Part shown: positions 31,950 through 44,015 of the stretch, one piece after another
Layout of the letters: each line of letters begins with the position of its first letter
Numbering within the stretch: the first letter of the stretch is position 1
Origin: Ramazzottius varieornatus
Lineage: Eukaryota > Tardigrada > Eutardigrada > Parachela > Ramazzottiidae
Reading direction: 5' to 3'
Length of the DNA: 64,000 nt
Assembly: GCA_001949185.1 (NCBI GenBank)
Contig: BDGG01000005.1
Span: 1,849,249-1,913,248, forward strand
Made by a program: the position numbers and the translations under genes
The notes under the pieces: model-generated
Database searches by the model: none
Told to the model about the DNA's origin: nothing
The model's input: the letters and a program-made list of their open reading frames with translations, nothing else

Positions 31950-34857
31950 TTATTTTCCTTCGACTTGTTGTACAGTGTCGGGCATTCTCCGGTTGAGCGT
32001 TTCGGGTAACGTCAGCAAAATCACACAGGAGGTAATGCAACAGAGACCGAATATCACAAAAGGAACACTGGGATGTGTGAGATGACCCTAAAGATGGCAA
32101 ATGCGCACTTTAATGAATTTAATTAAATTATCGGTTTATCACAGTTCAGTTTCATGAATTTCAAGCCGATTTGCCTTTCGAAACCAACTTGCAGTACTGC
32201 TTTTTTCCACATTTCATCTAATCGACAGTTCTTACCAACAAGAGGACTTGAGGTGTAAGAACTCCGCCAAACGTGTGACAGCAAATGCAGATACCGAAGG
32301 CTGTGTTCCGCAATACTGTCGGGAAGAGCTCGCTGCCATACACGAAGACAACGCTGTAGGTCCCCGCTAACGACGCGCGGGCCAGGAAGACAATGACGGT
32401 CCGTGCTGTATCGAGATCCACTCCCAAGAAAGTGCTATCCATCGAAGCTGCCGTAAGGCAGAGAACAGCGCAGGTCGCGAAGTACGTGAAGCACGTTCTC
32501 CTCCTTCCAAACCTGCAACCGGGAATGCAAATATTGCTGCCTGATGTCACGAGTTAGCAAGGGGGGTGAACATCGTTGTCACCTTCGCATGAAATATACA
32601 GCAACCAAGTTTAATGGCATTTCAAACAGCGATCCGAGTACCAGGTTCAAATGCAAGCTTCCGTTCAGCTCGTTCGTTGAGAAGGAGATTCCATAGTAGA
32701 CAAAGAGCACATTGAACCTTGAGAAAAACGCTAATGCTTGATCTGAGAATGAAGTGCGAACGAGGAAAGAAAAGCCGTACAGTACCATATGAATGACATG
32801 GATAAAGTGTACTTCCTCATCAGCGGAGTACGAAAGCAGTCAAGCCACGTGTAGCCAGCTTCTTTACTTTCCTCCTTCAGCAGAGATTCACGGATGCATG
32901 TCAGGTCTTCATCCAGTGTAGAATCTGGTGGTAGCTTATTCCACTGGAGAACTTTGACGACGGTTTGACGAGCTTCGGCCACTTTGCCATGGACCGTCTG
33001 CCACCGAAGGGATTCCCTCAAGAAACTACCAAGAGACAAGATCAAAACTAGAATACCTCCAGTCATTTCCTTGTCCAAATAAAACAATCGGAAGGCCGGC
33101 AAACTAGGGAAGGTTCGGTGTGGTGCAGTGAAAAAATTTCACCATCCCTCACCGAGTCAGTGACAATTTTTTCACCGCGGTGAAGGATGGTGAAAATGTT
33201 TCACTGCACCAAACCGAACCTTCCCTACGGCAAACTCGAGATAACCGTTGGTTCAACGTTTTCAAGTGGCGCACGTTTCCAACCAACAACAACGAAAACT
33301 GCGCCACCTGAGATAACGGCCAACCCGAGATAGTTTGTCGGCCTCTCATTATTCGTATACTTTTTTGTTATTCTTACAAAGGTTCGCTTAAAGCTAGGAA
33401 GCAAGGAATAATCAGGCAGAGCTGAAGCTGCCTCCAGTGCGGGAACACGTAGGCGGCGCCACTGAGTGCGCCAACGGCTAGACCTCCGAAGAGTCCTTCA
33501 AGACCTCCGACGGCGTCTCGGTACCGCGGCGAACAGAACTCCATCAAGAGTACAAAGCTAACACTCTGAACTCCCTGTAAAACGATGTTCGATGATAGGA
33601 ACAAACTCAGCCGACAGGAAGCGAACGTCGGGCAGAACACACCTGAACGAAGAACCCAAGAAAGAACCGAAGGATGAGGAAGAGCAAATAGGTATCCGGG
33701 TATGCGGTAGCGATACCCAATGGTAGGAAACAAGCGTAGCATCCAAGAATACAGCGAACCTGTACAAGCAATCTGGTAAGTTTATAAGAAGAATGGCTTG
33801 ACTCTGGAAGCGACCCGCTGCTTACCCTTCCAAAACGATCGGCTAAATGCCCGAACGCCATGCTTCCTATCATAACTCCTGTAAGGGAGACGGAAGAAAA
33901 ACTCAATAAAACGGACAGTCAAGACGGTTACTTGCCATGTCATCTTATGTGGCATAAGTCAGTGGGTTCTTCGTTCTTACCGAGGAAGTAGACTGTGGTT
34001 GCAAAGGAGACCAACCAGTACCGACTGCACACCAAATTCCACTGTAAAATCAGGATCAAATTACCCGTTCATTCGAATGACACCTTCCGCGATTTTCTGC
34101 GGGTGAGAGCAGCTGGTATCGGAAGAGGAAGCTTCGTGGACGGCTTTTACAGTAGAACGGTACATTACATCACAGATCAATATTCGGTCAGTATGTCACG
34201 TAAACAAGACAAGCGGAAGTGGTTGATTTGAACACGGCTGTTTTCTCGATTGAGTCGACTAACCTCGGCAACGATTGACCAGGTTCCGTTTTCTTCAAAC
34301 TGGTGTTGCATGTTTGTCCAGCACTCCTTTCCCTCGACTGATCCGACATCCAAGGAGTCCAAATCCTCACAGGTATTGTTGTGCGTTCCATGGAAGATCT
34401 TCAGCAAGTAAGTCTCACTGGTGTTGTTCCCCAGATTCATCGGGGACTGTTGGGAGATCCATGCAGCCGTCTCGTTACTGACCGGAAGTGCGCAAGTGGA
34501 AGTGTCCGGATGAATGGTATAGAAGATGGTAGCCAGATCACAGAACACCACCGGGAACATGCAAGCGGACAGCGCCAGCGCGAGAAGTAGTTGATATCGT
34601 CCAGGTGAGCCCATCTTGTCAAGCAACGAATCAATGGTGATGGAGTGATCAGCTGTTTCTGAAGGTGTCACTTCCCCTGGCGGCGTTTGCCCATCGGGTA
34701 CAACTGTTATGTGAGGCGCACTCTTTTCTTCCGATCTTTGCAGTAGTACTTGTAGTTCCACCTGTTCAGCGGCATCTTGATTTCTTCGATCGGGAATAAC
34801 GGGATTCTCAGATAGAAAGGAAACTCCGTTTCTTGCTTGGTGGTCCATCTCCTCCAT
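31950..34857 (-). CDS. SLC22: SLC22-family organic ion transporter (MFS)
   Basis: Plasma-membrane facilitator of organic cation, anion or carnitine transport; substrate not predictable here. Exons: 34857-34264, 34041-33981, 33878-33826, 33759-33643, 33574-33378, 33025-32786, 32717-32583, 32512-32236, 32087-31950; phases agree; 603 aa. Exon 1 has a cytosolic tail, TM1 (YQLLLALALSACMFPVVF) and the large glycosylated loop with four Cys and several NxT/NxS sites. WNLVCSRYW is the family WxLVC motif. The MFS loop motif is GHLADRFGR. YGSELFPTVLRNTAFG matches the family ELYPTVxRNxGxG signature. The C-terminus LPETLNRRMPDTVQ matches LPETxGxxLPxT. The usual PESPRWL after TM6 reads LRESLRWQ. The intron between TM6-side exons (33026-33377) holds a foldback element split by a second transposon. 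Confidence 0.92.
33091..33349. repeat. GTGGCGCAC foldback element 17, interrupted by another element
   Basis: Left end GGCCGGCAAAC is separated from its continuation GGCAAACTCGAGATAACC by the insertion at 33105-33227. Core TTCAAGTGGCGCACG ... ACTGCGCCACCTGAG; right end AGTTTGTCGGCCTCTC. In an SLC22 intron. Confidence 0.8.
33105..33227. mobile_element. Non-autonomous hAT-like MITE with 8 bp target duplication
   Basis: 123 bp. Starts TAGGGAAGGTTCGGTGTGGT and ends in the complementary ACCAAACCGAACCTTCCCTA; the arms continue inward (TGCAGTGAAA, TTTCACCATCC) for about 50 bp. It is flanked on both sides by CGGCAAAC (33097-33104 and 33228-33235). An 8 bp duplication and a YAGGG-type terminus are established hAT-superfamily hallmarks. 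No transposase is encoded, so it would need one in trans. It inserted into an existing foldback element, giving relative ages. Confidence 0.85.
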
Positions 34858-35958
34858 TCATCAGATGTCGGTTGATCATACCCATGACATACGGCCGTTC
34901 TCGGAGTTTCAAACTTGGCGTAAGAATCTGTACAGACCGATATGTCGCGGAACCGAAATCAAAAGTACTTTCATCGGCTAGGAAATCTCATAAATTGTGT
35001 ACTCCGGAATCCGGATATATACGCATGTTATGTAAGACCATAAAGATAAGGACGAGAATGATGACGCAAACGCACGGTCTCTCTGATGACGAAATACGCC
35101 ACTCGAAGGTTCCTCAAAGGTTTCACGTTGAATTCTCCAAAACCACCCGACCGGCCCCAAGAAACGATAAGACAAGACGAACAGGTTTTTGAACTGATAT
35201 TTTGTTATAAAAGTTTTTGTTTTCTGATAAATGTACGAAAGAACTTAGACACATATTATATGGTCGATACGTCTGCTGCAATAACACTTTTCCCAACTGA
35301 TCTCGGGCACTTCTCACGTCGTACATTATCATGACGGCAATCATATTGATTTTGCTATAGGGACACTGTCCACTAGGTAGAGGAAAACTGGTCACGACGT
35401 GCCACGAAGTACCTAACCGGGGCAGAAACAATTAGAACTGACCAGTGCGGCAATGTAAATGAGATGAAAGTACCAAGCTGCGGCAAGAGCCAGAACCATT
35501 ACCACGACGAGAATGTGGGCGAAAATGTGGGGTGAAAAGATGCATAGCGCCATGCCATGGAACCCGAACATGCCTCCTACGCAGAGTTCCTTACTTTGGA
35601 AAGTGCAGCGAGCTGTATATTGGAATGTTCGTTGCTCGGATCCAGTAGAATGTTTTTAAAAGCGATAAAAAGAAGCTCGGCCTGGGAAACTTAAACTGCA
35701 TCAATTTATTGTGTTTTTAAGCTAAACTAACTCTGCGATCGAAATTAGTGGGGTCATTTGATCTCTTCAATAGCCCCCTCCCATTTGGTGATGTATGTTT
35801 TCGCCTCCACTCGATAAATTTGGATAGTCGGAAATGCATTGATGATATTGGTTCTCGTGACTGAATTTCCGTGTTCGAATCTGTGATTGGCGGTTTCTGT
35901 GTTTGGGTTAGATTTCCGACGATTCAAAGCATCTACTAGAAGTTAAATCCTGGAAAAC
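34858..35958. other. Intergenic region with UGT relic
   Basis: 1.1 kb between the divergent SLC22 and acidic-protein genes. Apart from the UGT-like fragment at 35475-35617 nothing recognisable is present. Confidence 0.5.
35475..35617 (+). pseudogene. Decayed 3' end of a third UGT copy
   Basis: GCGAAAATGTGGGGTGAAAA then GATGCATAGCGCC, AACCCGAACATGCCTCCTAC and GCAGAGTTCCTTA align with the last 100 bp of the two intact UGT genes (GCGGCAAAGATGTGGGGCGA, AACCCGGAAATGCCTCGTAC GAAGAGTT). Small indels shift the frame, and no PSPG region is found upstream. The better match downstream of ATGTGGGG is to UGT2 and around AACCCG to UGT1. It lies 9 kb from the intact pair. Confidence 0.6.
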
Positions 35959-37101
35959 ATGAGTGAAGACGATCTCGAAGTAAACGCGGATTCTGATACC
36001 AGTGCTGCGACGGACGATTTATTCTCCGCAGTTACGAGCGCTCTCCGCGAGATGTGTAGGCTAGACGAAGTACTGGACCACCGTCTAAGCACTCATGGAA
36101 GGCGGAAGTCCCATTTGTCTTTACTTTGCGAGATAGACGACGTTATTAGCCAGACCTCTCTCAGTGGACCAGCCGACATGGAAGTGGTCGGTTCCGAGCA
36201 GAGTTCTCCCTGGACAGCCGTTTCTTCTGAACGCCGTTCGCATGAGAGTAATCTAACAATGACGGGAGACGCAACCGAGGCAAGTTTGACCGAGGTGGCC
36301 TACGATAGCGAGCAAAACGATCTCAAGAAAGAGGTGGCAAATTTTCTGTCGAGTACCGATGAGGACTTCAACCGGGAAGCTTTGTCACGTGACGATCTCA
36401 CTGTTTGCGAGGACTTGGAAAGCACGGATACATTCTCAGCTAACGAAGATACTGATCATAGCTACATGCGGAAGTTAACTGATAATGCAACGGAAGTGAT
36501 GGAAAGCCTGGCGAACTCGGTGAAAGATTCGATCGACGGGCCGGACTCTTGCGGCGAATCGAGCAAGCAGACAGCGGACACCGTTGGTGCGGATCTGACT
36601 CTCAGCGCGAAGCGGTTTCTAGCAAGAGAAGTCCAGAAAGCCATGCAGATACGAAACCAGGAACAACTGAGCCTTGCAGACATGAAACGGAAAATTGCGA
36701 ACCTGCGGAAAGCCGCGCAGTCCGACTGGGGCGATGTCGAACAAGCGATCAGTGCTTTGAGAATACCTATTGATATTTCCAGAAAGGACCCTTCGAACCT
36801 TTTGGAGGAACCCACTCGTTTCGCTGACGGAAAGGAATTCAGCCAGATGGATGTGGAAAAAGCCATTAGCGAAAGTTGTACCTGGAAGCGGTGGCGTATT
36901 GCGCTCGCCGACTTGCACAGTTCGCAGTCTTCGGAACTTTTCAACGAGCCCGGTTTTCTTGAAGAGAGCAGTCTAGATAGAGTGACTAGATCTGACTCAG
37001 ATATGATAAACAAGAGAATGAGATCACTGAAGAGTATTGTCAAGAGTGCGAGTCAGGAACTCAACAATTTGAAACGTCTAGACGTAAAACAAGAACACTG
37101 A
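35959..37101 (+). CDS. Intronless acidic protein, unrecognised
   Basis: Single open frame of 380 aa starting MSEDDLEVNADSDT. I do not recognise the family. It is rich in Asp, Glu and Ser in the first 200 residues. It then turns basic and helical: FLAREVQKAMQIRNQEQLSL, ADMKRKIANLRKAAQ and, at the end, KRMRSLKSIVKSASQELNNL, which look like coiled-coil segments. A Trp-rich patch (CTWKRWRIALADL) sits near residue 308. There is no signal peptide or membrane segment. It is the only gene in the window without introns; codon usage is like its neighbours. The ATG is in context AACATGAG. Its stop lies 22 bp from the stop of the convergent C2HC gene. It could be a fast-evolving lineage-specific gene or an old retrogene. 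Confidence 0.75.
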   Translation: MSEDDLEVNADSDTSAATDDLFSAVTSALREMCRLDEVLDHRLSTHGRRKSHLSLLCEIDDVISQTSLSGPADMEVVGSEQSSPWTAVSSERRSHESNLTMTGDATEASLTEVAYDSEQNDLKKEVANFLSSTDEDFNREALSRDDLTVCEDLESTDTFSANEDTDHSYMRKLTDNATEVMESLANSVKDSIDGPDSCGESSKQTADTVGADLTLSAKRFLAREVQKAMQIRNQEQLSLADMKRKIANLRKAAQSDWGDVEQAISALRIPIDISRKDPSNLLEEPTRFADGKEFSQMDVEKAISESCTWKRWRIALADLHSSQSSELFNEPGFLEESSLDRVTRSDSDMINKRMRSLKSIVKSASQELNNLKRLDVKQEH

Positions 37102-37123
37102 AAGGACAAGCCGTAACGCTCCG

Positions 37124-38596
<1,473 letters not shown>

Positions 38597-40427
38597 CTCG
38601 GCTATATGACTTCGGAAATTGATCCGTCCTCAGCAAAATCTCTTCCACGTGTTGTTTTCGAAGACTGTCACATCAGAGTACCGGTGGCCACTCAGAGCTG
38701 ATGTAGCACTTAGCATGGTGGTATCGGTAGCAAACAATCACTACAAACACCAGTGTGTTATTACAGTTCAAGCTGAAGTACCACGAATTATGCATCCAAC
38801 TGCTTTTGTGAACAGCTGTTCTGCAAAGAAGCCACTCGTCGCAGCATCGCTACGGTAACATTCCAACCGCGGGTCTCTGTAACCCGAAACCTCTCCACCA
38901 CGAGCACAGATTATGAATATACTCGTACGGACGGAGCTAGAAGAGGGATCAGGAGGAAATCGCGTGAGGGACCACAGCAGAGCTGACCTTTTTGTCGAAA
39001 AATAAGCACATAGTATTAGGTCTTCACCTATCACTTTGCGGTTTTCGGCGGATCATCTTTGAAACCATTGGGCGACTTTGTCTGACGATTTTTAAAGTCT
39101 AACTTAGGTTGCATGATACCAGCAGTCATTTGTCAATGCAGTATTTTGAAAAAGAAATCTAGCCGCTGTAAACGTCCTAGAAGAAAATAAAAATTGTGGA
39201 AGGAAAGGGGGACACCCAAAACGGAAGCGCATTCGGAAGTTTTCCTCTCTCGACGGCGACGGTCGGAGCCGCAAAGCATTCGATAGTTTACTACTAGGCT
39301 AGAGAAAATCCCAAAGGTGCGTCGTCCACCGTAGAGCCAGTGTTAATGTTATAGCTTACATAATGTTACACGAGGACGAGACAACCCGAAAGCTGCTCGG
39401 TTGTGAGAAAACTCTAGATTACACGTCTAGAAGGCGTAAAACGAAGCTTTGAACCTCCCAAGAAAAGAAAAGTCCCGACCAGAGTACCGATGGAAGTCTA
39501 TTTCGTACTTTGGTTGGGCCGCGCACCGTAGTCACAGTGGACTTTTCTCAATCGGCGCAAACGTGGTCGAGCGCAGGCTGTGCGCCTAGTGGCTAATGCA
39601 CGCGCAGGCAGTTTGAACTTTTGAATTTTCGACGATGAAATTTCCATTTCCGCCACGTGCCCCTGCTGGAATTATAATCACAACCTTGCCCCATCTTTGT
39701 TTGCTCCTTTCTGTCCTGTCCGCTGCCCTGCTCCTAGCTGATATCTTCCAGACATCAACAGCAGTTGCTGCGACGTTCTAGGGACAGTTAATACCCGTTA
39801 CCAGGCACACTCAGCTGAGCTAGGTATTTCTACCGTTGGCAGACAGTTATCATACTTCTGGATGCCTGAGATCTTCTTATATTGGTAGGAGAGCTCTCAT
39901 AACTTATCGCTCTGTAGAACGCGCTGGACTAGAATTAACTTAAGGGTTCTACAATCGACTAGGCTGCGGGAACGTGCTGTTGCACTTGGTTTTGCCTTTT
40001 GTACAACGTGCTCTTTTAAAAGTTATCAAATTCTAACCTTCGTCATCTATATCTTGAAGACATCCTCTATTTATGCTCACAAAATATCTCGCATTTACTT
40101 GGGATGGCAGGTGACAGCGGAGCTGTCGTTATGAACCGGAGAAACCTGTTTTACGAAGCAGGACTTGTGTTAGTAGAAGCTCTTATCAATCTACCTGTAT
40201 GCAATTCCCGATTATAATATTCCATTGGAAGAGGAACGTTTCGTTTTGCAGCCATTCCGTGAACACTATTTCGTGTCGACAGCCGGCTGAACAGAATCGG
40301 ATGGGGAGGAGGCAGCAAAAGCATTTTTGGGTCTAGAGAAGATGATCGAAAGTCACAACTAAACGGGAGGATTGGAAAGCGGTGAACAAGAACATAAGAC
40401 CTGTTAGGAATTGTTTTCACATCACCC

Positions 40428-40478
40428 GGCTGACTGCCAGACTGTCATGTTACTACCTGACATGACAGCCTGTCAGCC
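40428..40478. repeat. Hairpin, about 20 bp stem
   Basis: GGCTGACTGCCAGACTGTCA (left) pairs with TGACAGCCTGTCAGCC (right) with a short bulge, across a loop of about 9 bases. Pre-miRNA-like in size but with no other support. Confidence 0.45.
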
Positions 40479-41241
40479 AGCTCCAACTTGATCTTTCGAC
40501 GAAAGACGAGCCAAGTCGGTCGTATCAATTATCATTTCGGGTGGACCGGATCATCAGTCTGGGTGGACACTCAAACAATCCATCAGACAGAATTCAACGA
40601 AAAGTCAACAGGAGCAAGAAATCAATCGAAGTTGAAATCCAGCGGTGAATTTGTCAGTCAAGTAATCAGTTACACATTTGATTGATTGATTTGCCAATCT
40701 AGAATGCACAGGCGATGCGCACAAATGTGCAATTTAGTAGACCCATGGTACACACGGTTACGTACACAGACGCTCTCATGCAGGAGTGTACGCCGAACCC
40801 ACGATTCATTTTTCATGGGCTCATACCACTGCGAAATGACCACACTCGTGTTCAATTCAGTTCAATGTATTTTCCGTGGTTTCTGACGGAAGCTGCACCG
40901 CAGTACGTATAGATATGCCAAAGATACAAGTTTGCTTTTTGTTGGTGGCAGCCCGTAGGAGGTTCAAAACGTGAAATGGAGGGTGTCCTTGAATAACCGA
41001 GCAGTTTTCGGGTTGCCTAGTGTAACGCTATGCAGGCTATAGGGTCTCAGCTATCACGCGAAAGCATTGATATCTTGATCGGCGAGTGACATGAGCTGAA
41101 TGGTCCCTCGCGAGAATCTTCCGGGACAGGCTGAGCCTCGTTAGCTTAATGGCTCCGCACTGGACCGCACGCTCCAACCTCTAAGGATGTTTTAAGACAG
41201 CCACAGAGTCACGAACAGACGATACGATCAAGCGGAAACCT

Positions 41242-41358
41242 TGACGTCATCCATTGAGCGTGGGGATTTTTCCTCTGATGGAACCAATAATACCACTTGG
41301 CCGGATGCCAATAGAAAAGAGGACGTTGGCAGGTCGTGCGGGTGAAAACGTGACGTCA
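41242..41358. promoter_or_regulatory. Pair of CRE palindromes upstream of LDH
   Basis: TGACGTCA at 41242-41249 and again at 41351-41358. CREB/ATF sites are established regulators of vertebrate LDHA; here the link to LDH is inferred from position only. Confidence 0.4.
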
Positions 41359-41979
41359 ATATGGTAAAGTACGATTGAACACTGCGTCTGCCTCGATTGT
41401 GCGTGCGTAACACGTCCTGGACTCCTGATTCTACTTTACTATACGCAACTTTGCTGGCGAGTGATAGCGTGGTGCTTTTTCCTCCGACATCCGCTCTTCG
41501 TTCCTTCTCACTCCTTGGCCAACACTTTCCCTTTCCAGATGCGTGGGACGACTCCCGAATGGAGATCAGTCAAAAATAAATTGACTTTGTTTAGCGAAAC
41601 GTCAAGATTTTCGATTCTCGTGGTGCCAACGTTTTATATTGGCATCGAGCTCCACCCCTTTCACTTTTGGGACGAATGGTCTGTCAAGTTTCTGATTTCT
41701 AATGGCACGGCATCCAGCCAATTAACATTTTACCGTCTTTCACTCTTTCCTTCCGCCGCTGAGCAACTCTCGTATAGTCCAATACTTCCAGTTCCTTACA
41801 GCAGTGCAAGTCTAACAGCGCCGGCGATAAGAGTAGCTGCTTTCTTTCTGAACTCCTTGAAGGATATTCGCCAAAGCATTCACCGCTGACATTCCTTCTA
41901 CTAACGTCTGCTGTCGCCTAGCTCCCATCTTCAATTTTGCAAAAAAATTTTACTTATATTTTAACTCCACGCCGTCACG

Positions 41980-44015
41980 ATGTCGACAAAGACCGTCAAG
42001 GAACAGTTGTTTCAGATGGTGAAGGAGGTAGAAGACATCGCCCTGACCAAAGTCACCATCGTCGGGGTCGGACAGGTACGTTTTCGCAGTGCACGTCTGC
42101 GCAGCTTGTAAATGATCCGCAAACAGAATCCGAAAATCTTGTTTCTAGCCACAGTCATGGTTCTTTCAGGTTGGAATGGCATGTGCCTACTCGATGGTTA
42201 ACAAAGTACGTCCAGAATCAACGATTTACGATGAGCAGCAATTTTAATTGGGTTTAGTTGTGAGAATTCCGGATCAAATGTATCGTGTAAAGCAATTCAG
42301 TCAATCAAGTTACAGCTTACGTCACTGCGACGCTTGATTGTATCAGAGCGTTTGGCTTGATCGCCGGTGTCTGGCTGGTGTCTCAGCCAATTGATCTGAC
42401 TCTGAATACTGTTTTCCTGTAGCGTGTCGTCAGTGAGTTATGCCTGGTCGATGTCGACGAGAAGAAACTTCAGGGGGAACTGATGGACTTACAGGTATTT
42501 GAACCTTGACTGCTGCTGCATTCCGTCGAAGGTTTCGCCCAGTCACGTGATAGGCCTAATAAATAATCCCTGGGGCTATTACCATAATTTATTTGCCTGT
42601 CACGTGACTGCGCGAATTTTTCAAGGGAATACAGTACTTCCGGTGTGACATTCCAGTGCTGGCAATTCTGTTTCGTTGTATCCCGTATAGCATGGGATGC
42701 AGTTTGTCGGAAACATCAAGCTTCAAGCTGGCACGAACTACGAACTTACTGCCGGCTCCAAGTTATGCATCCTCACAGCCGGTAAGCACTCCAAAGTTTA
42801 ATCAGACGCACCAACGCGGTAAACATCCTTTTGGAAACCGACCTCTTCTTTACAGGAGTGCGCCAGAGAGAGGGGGAAGATCGACGTAGTCTTCTGGATC
42901 GAAACGTCAGCATTTTCAAAGGTGAGCCACCAAAAGCTTTTCTTTTTCTGATGAAATCCTCCTCGAGCATTGCGTGACAGGTATCGTTCCTGAGCTGGTC
43001 AAGTACAGCCCGGACACGATCCTCCTGGTGGTCTCCAACCCGGTGGACGTCATGGCGTACATAACTTGGAAGCTGAGCGGACTACCGTCTCATCGGGTCT
43101 TCGGCTCGGGAACATCGCTGGATTCTAGTCGCTTGCGTCATCAGATGAGCGAGCGCCTCGGTATCGACCCGACCAGCTGCCACGGCTACGTCATCGGAGA
43201 ACATGGCGAATCCAGCGGTAAAAGGCCTCAAATCAACCTCGAAAAATTTTTAGACAATTTTTATGATAAGACTAGGAAGCTCGAGGCTAGTAAATATAAT
43301 ATTTTATCTTACGTGGCGCACGCCAGTCAAGTTAGTAATGATGCATACAGGCGCCGGTTGAGAAGTGATCTTGTTGAGTTTTCCAAGTGGCGCACGATAG
43401 TATTCAGCATGATTGTCCACGTGCGCCACTTATGACAAGGATCTTGTACGTTTCTTTCGCTGGCTTCTACGTTGATATTCCTATACTGGTATTTTTTTCA
43501 GTGGTCGTTTGGAGTGGGTTGAACGTGTCCGGAGTTCGCCTGGTCGATCTCAACCCGAAAATCGGCACAGAGGAAGATCCAGAGAGATGGGTGGATGTTC
43601 ACAAACAAGTCATCAATGGGTTCGTTGATCGAATCTTTCTTTGTACTGACACATGCTTTTAACGCTTCACTGGCGATGTCTCTCTCTCTCGATAGTGTAA
43701 TCGAACTGTACTGTTGCACGTTGTAGAGCGACCGACGTAATCAAGCTGAAAGGCTACACTTCCTGGGCCATTGGGTTGTGTGTGTCGGAGTTGGCAGCCT
43801 GCGTACTGCGCAACAAGAAGACGGTCTATCCGTTGTCGACCATGGCCAAGGGGGTGCAGGGAATCGAGCACGAAATCTTTGTCAGTCTGCCGTGCACTCT
43901 CTCCCAGAATGGCGTGAATGCCATCATCAACATGAAATTGACGGACAGCGAACGCAGCAAGCTACAGAAATCCGCTGATGAGTTGCACGAACTCTTCAAG
44001 ACTGCCAAGATCTGA
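41980..44015 (+). CDS. LDH: L-lactate dehydrogenase
   Basis: Cytosolic enzyme interconverting pyruvate and lactate with NADH/NAD. Exons: 41980-42075, 42170-42205, 42423-42494, 42691-42781, 42856-42921, 42981-43217, 43502-43619, 43727-44015; phases agree; 334 aa, the family length. The Rossmann glycine motif is [14 protein letters not shown]. The substrate loop [10 protein letters not shown] has Gln at the position that is Arg in malate dehydrogenase, so LDH rather than MDH. LDSSRLR supplies the Asp and Arg of the active site and GEHGESS the catalytic His. GYTSWAIGL carries the conserved Thr. Exon 2 is only 36 bp. The start follows the usual N-terminal pattern ([10 protein letters not shown]) in context ACGATGT. 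Intron 6 carries a doubled foldback repeat. Confidence 0.95.
43276..43470. repeat. GTGGCGCAC foldback element 19, doubled unit
   Basis: First core ACGTGGCGCACGC ... decayed GGCGCCGG, second core CCAAGTGGCGCACG ... CACGTGCGCCACTTATG, right arm GATCTTGTACGTTTCTTTCG. In LDH intron 6. Confidence 0.7.

Larger units (their letters stand above)
38597..41979. other. Intergenic region upstream of LDH
   Basis: 3.4 kb with no supported gene. It holds a hairpin (40428-40478) and a CRE pair (41242, 41351) about 0.6-0.75 kb upstream of the LDH start. The open frame at 41461-41889 has no family features and is not annotated. Confidence 0.5.

Noticed and set aside
36462-37043. Minus-strand frame of 193 codons within the acidic gene
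   Set aside because: Shadow of the plus-strand frame, which has a better start context and charge pattern; not fully excluded as an antisense transcript of the C2HC gene 3' end.
41139-41175. tRNA-like stretch GTTAGCTTAATGGCTCCG
   Set aside because: Resembles a D-arm/A-box but no matching acceptor stem, anticodon arm or B-box could be folded.
41461-41889. 142-codon plus-strand frame upstream of LDH
   Set aside because: No domain, no conserved pattern, lies in the likely LDH promoter region.
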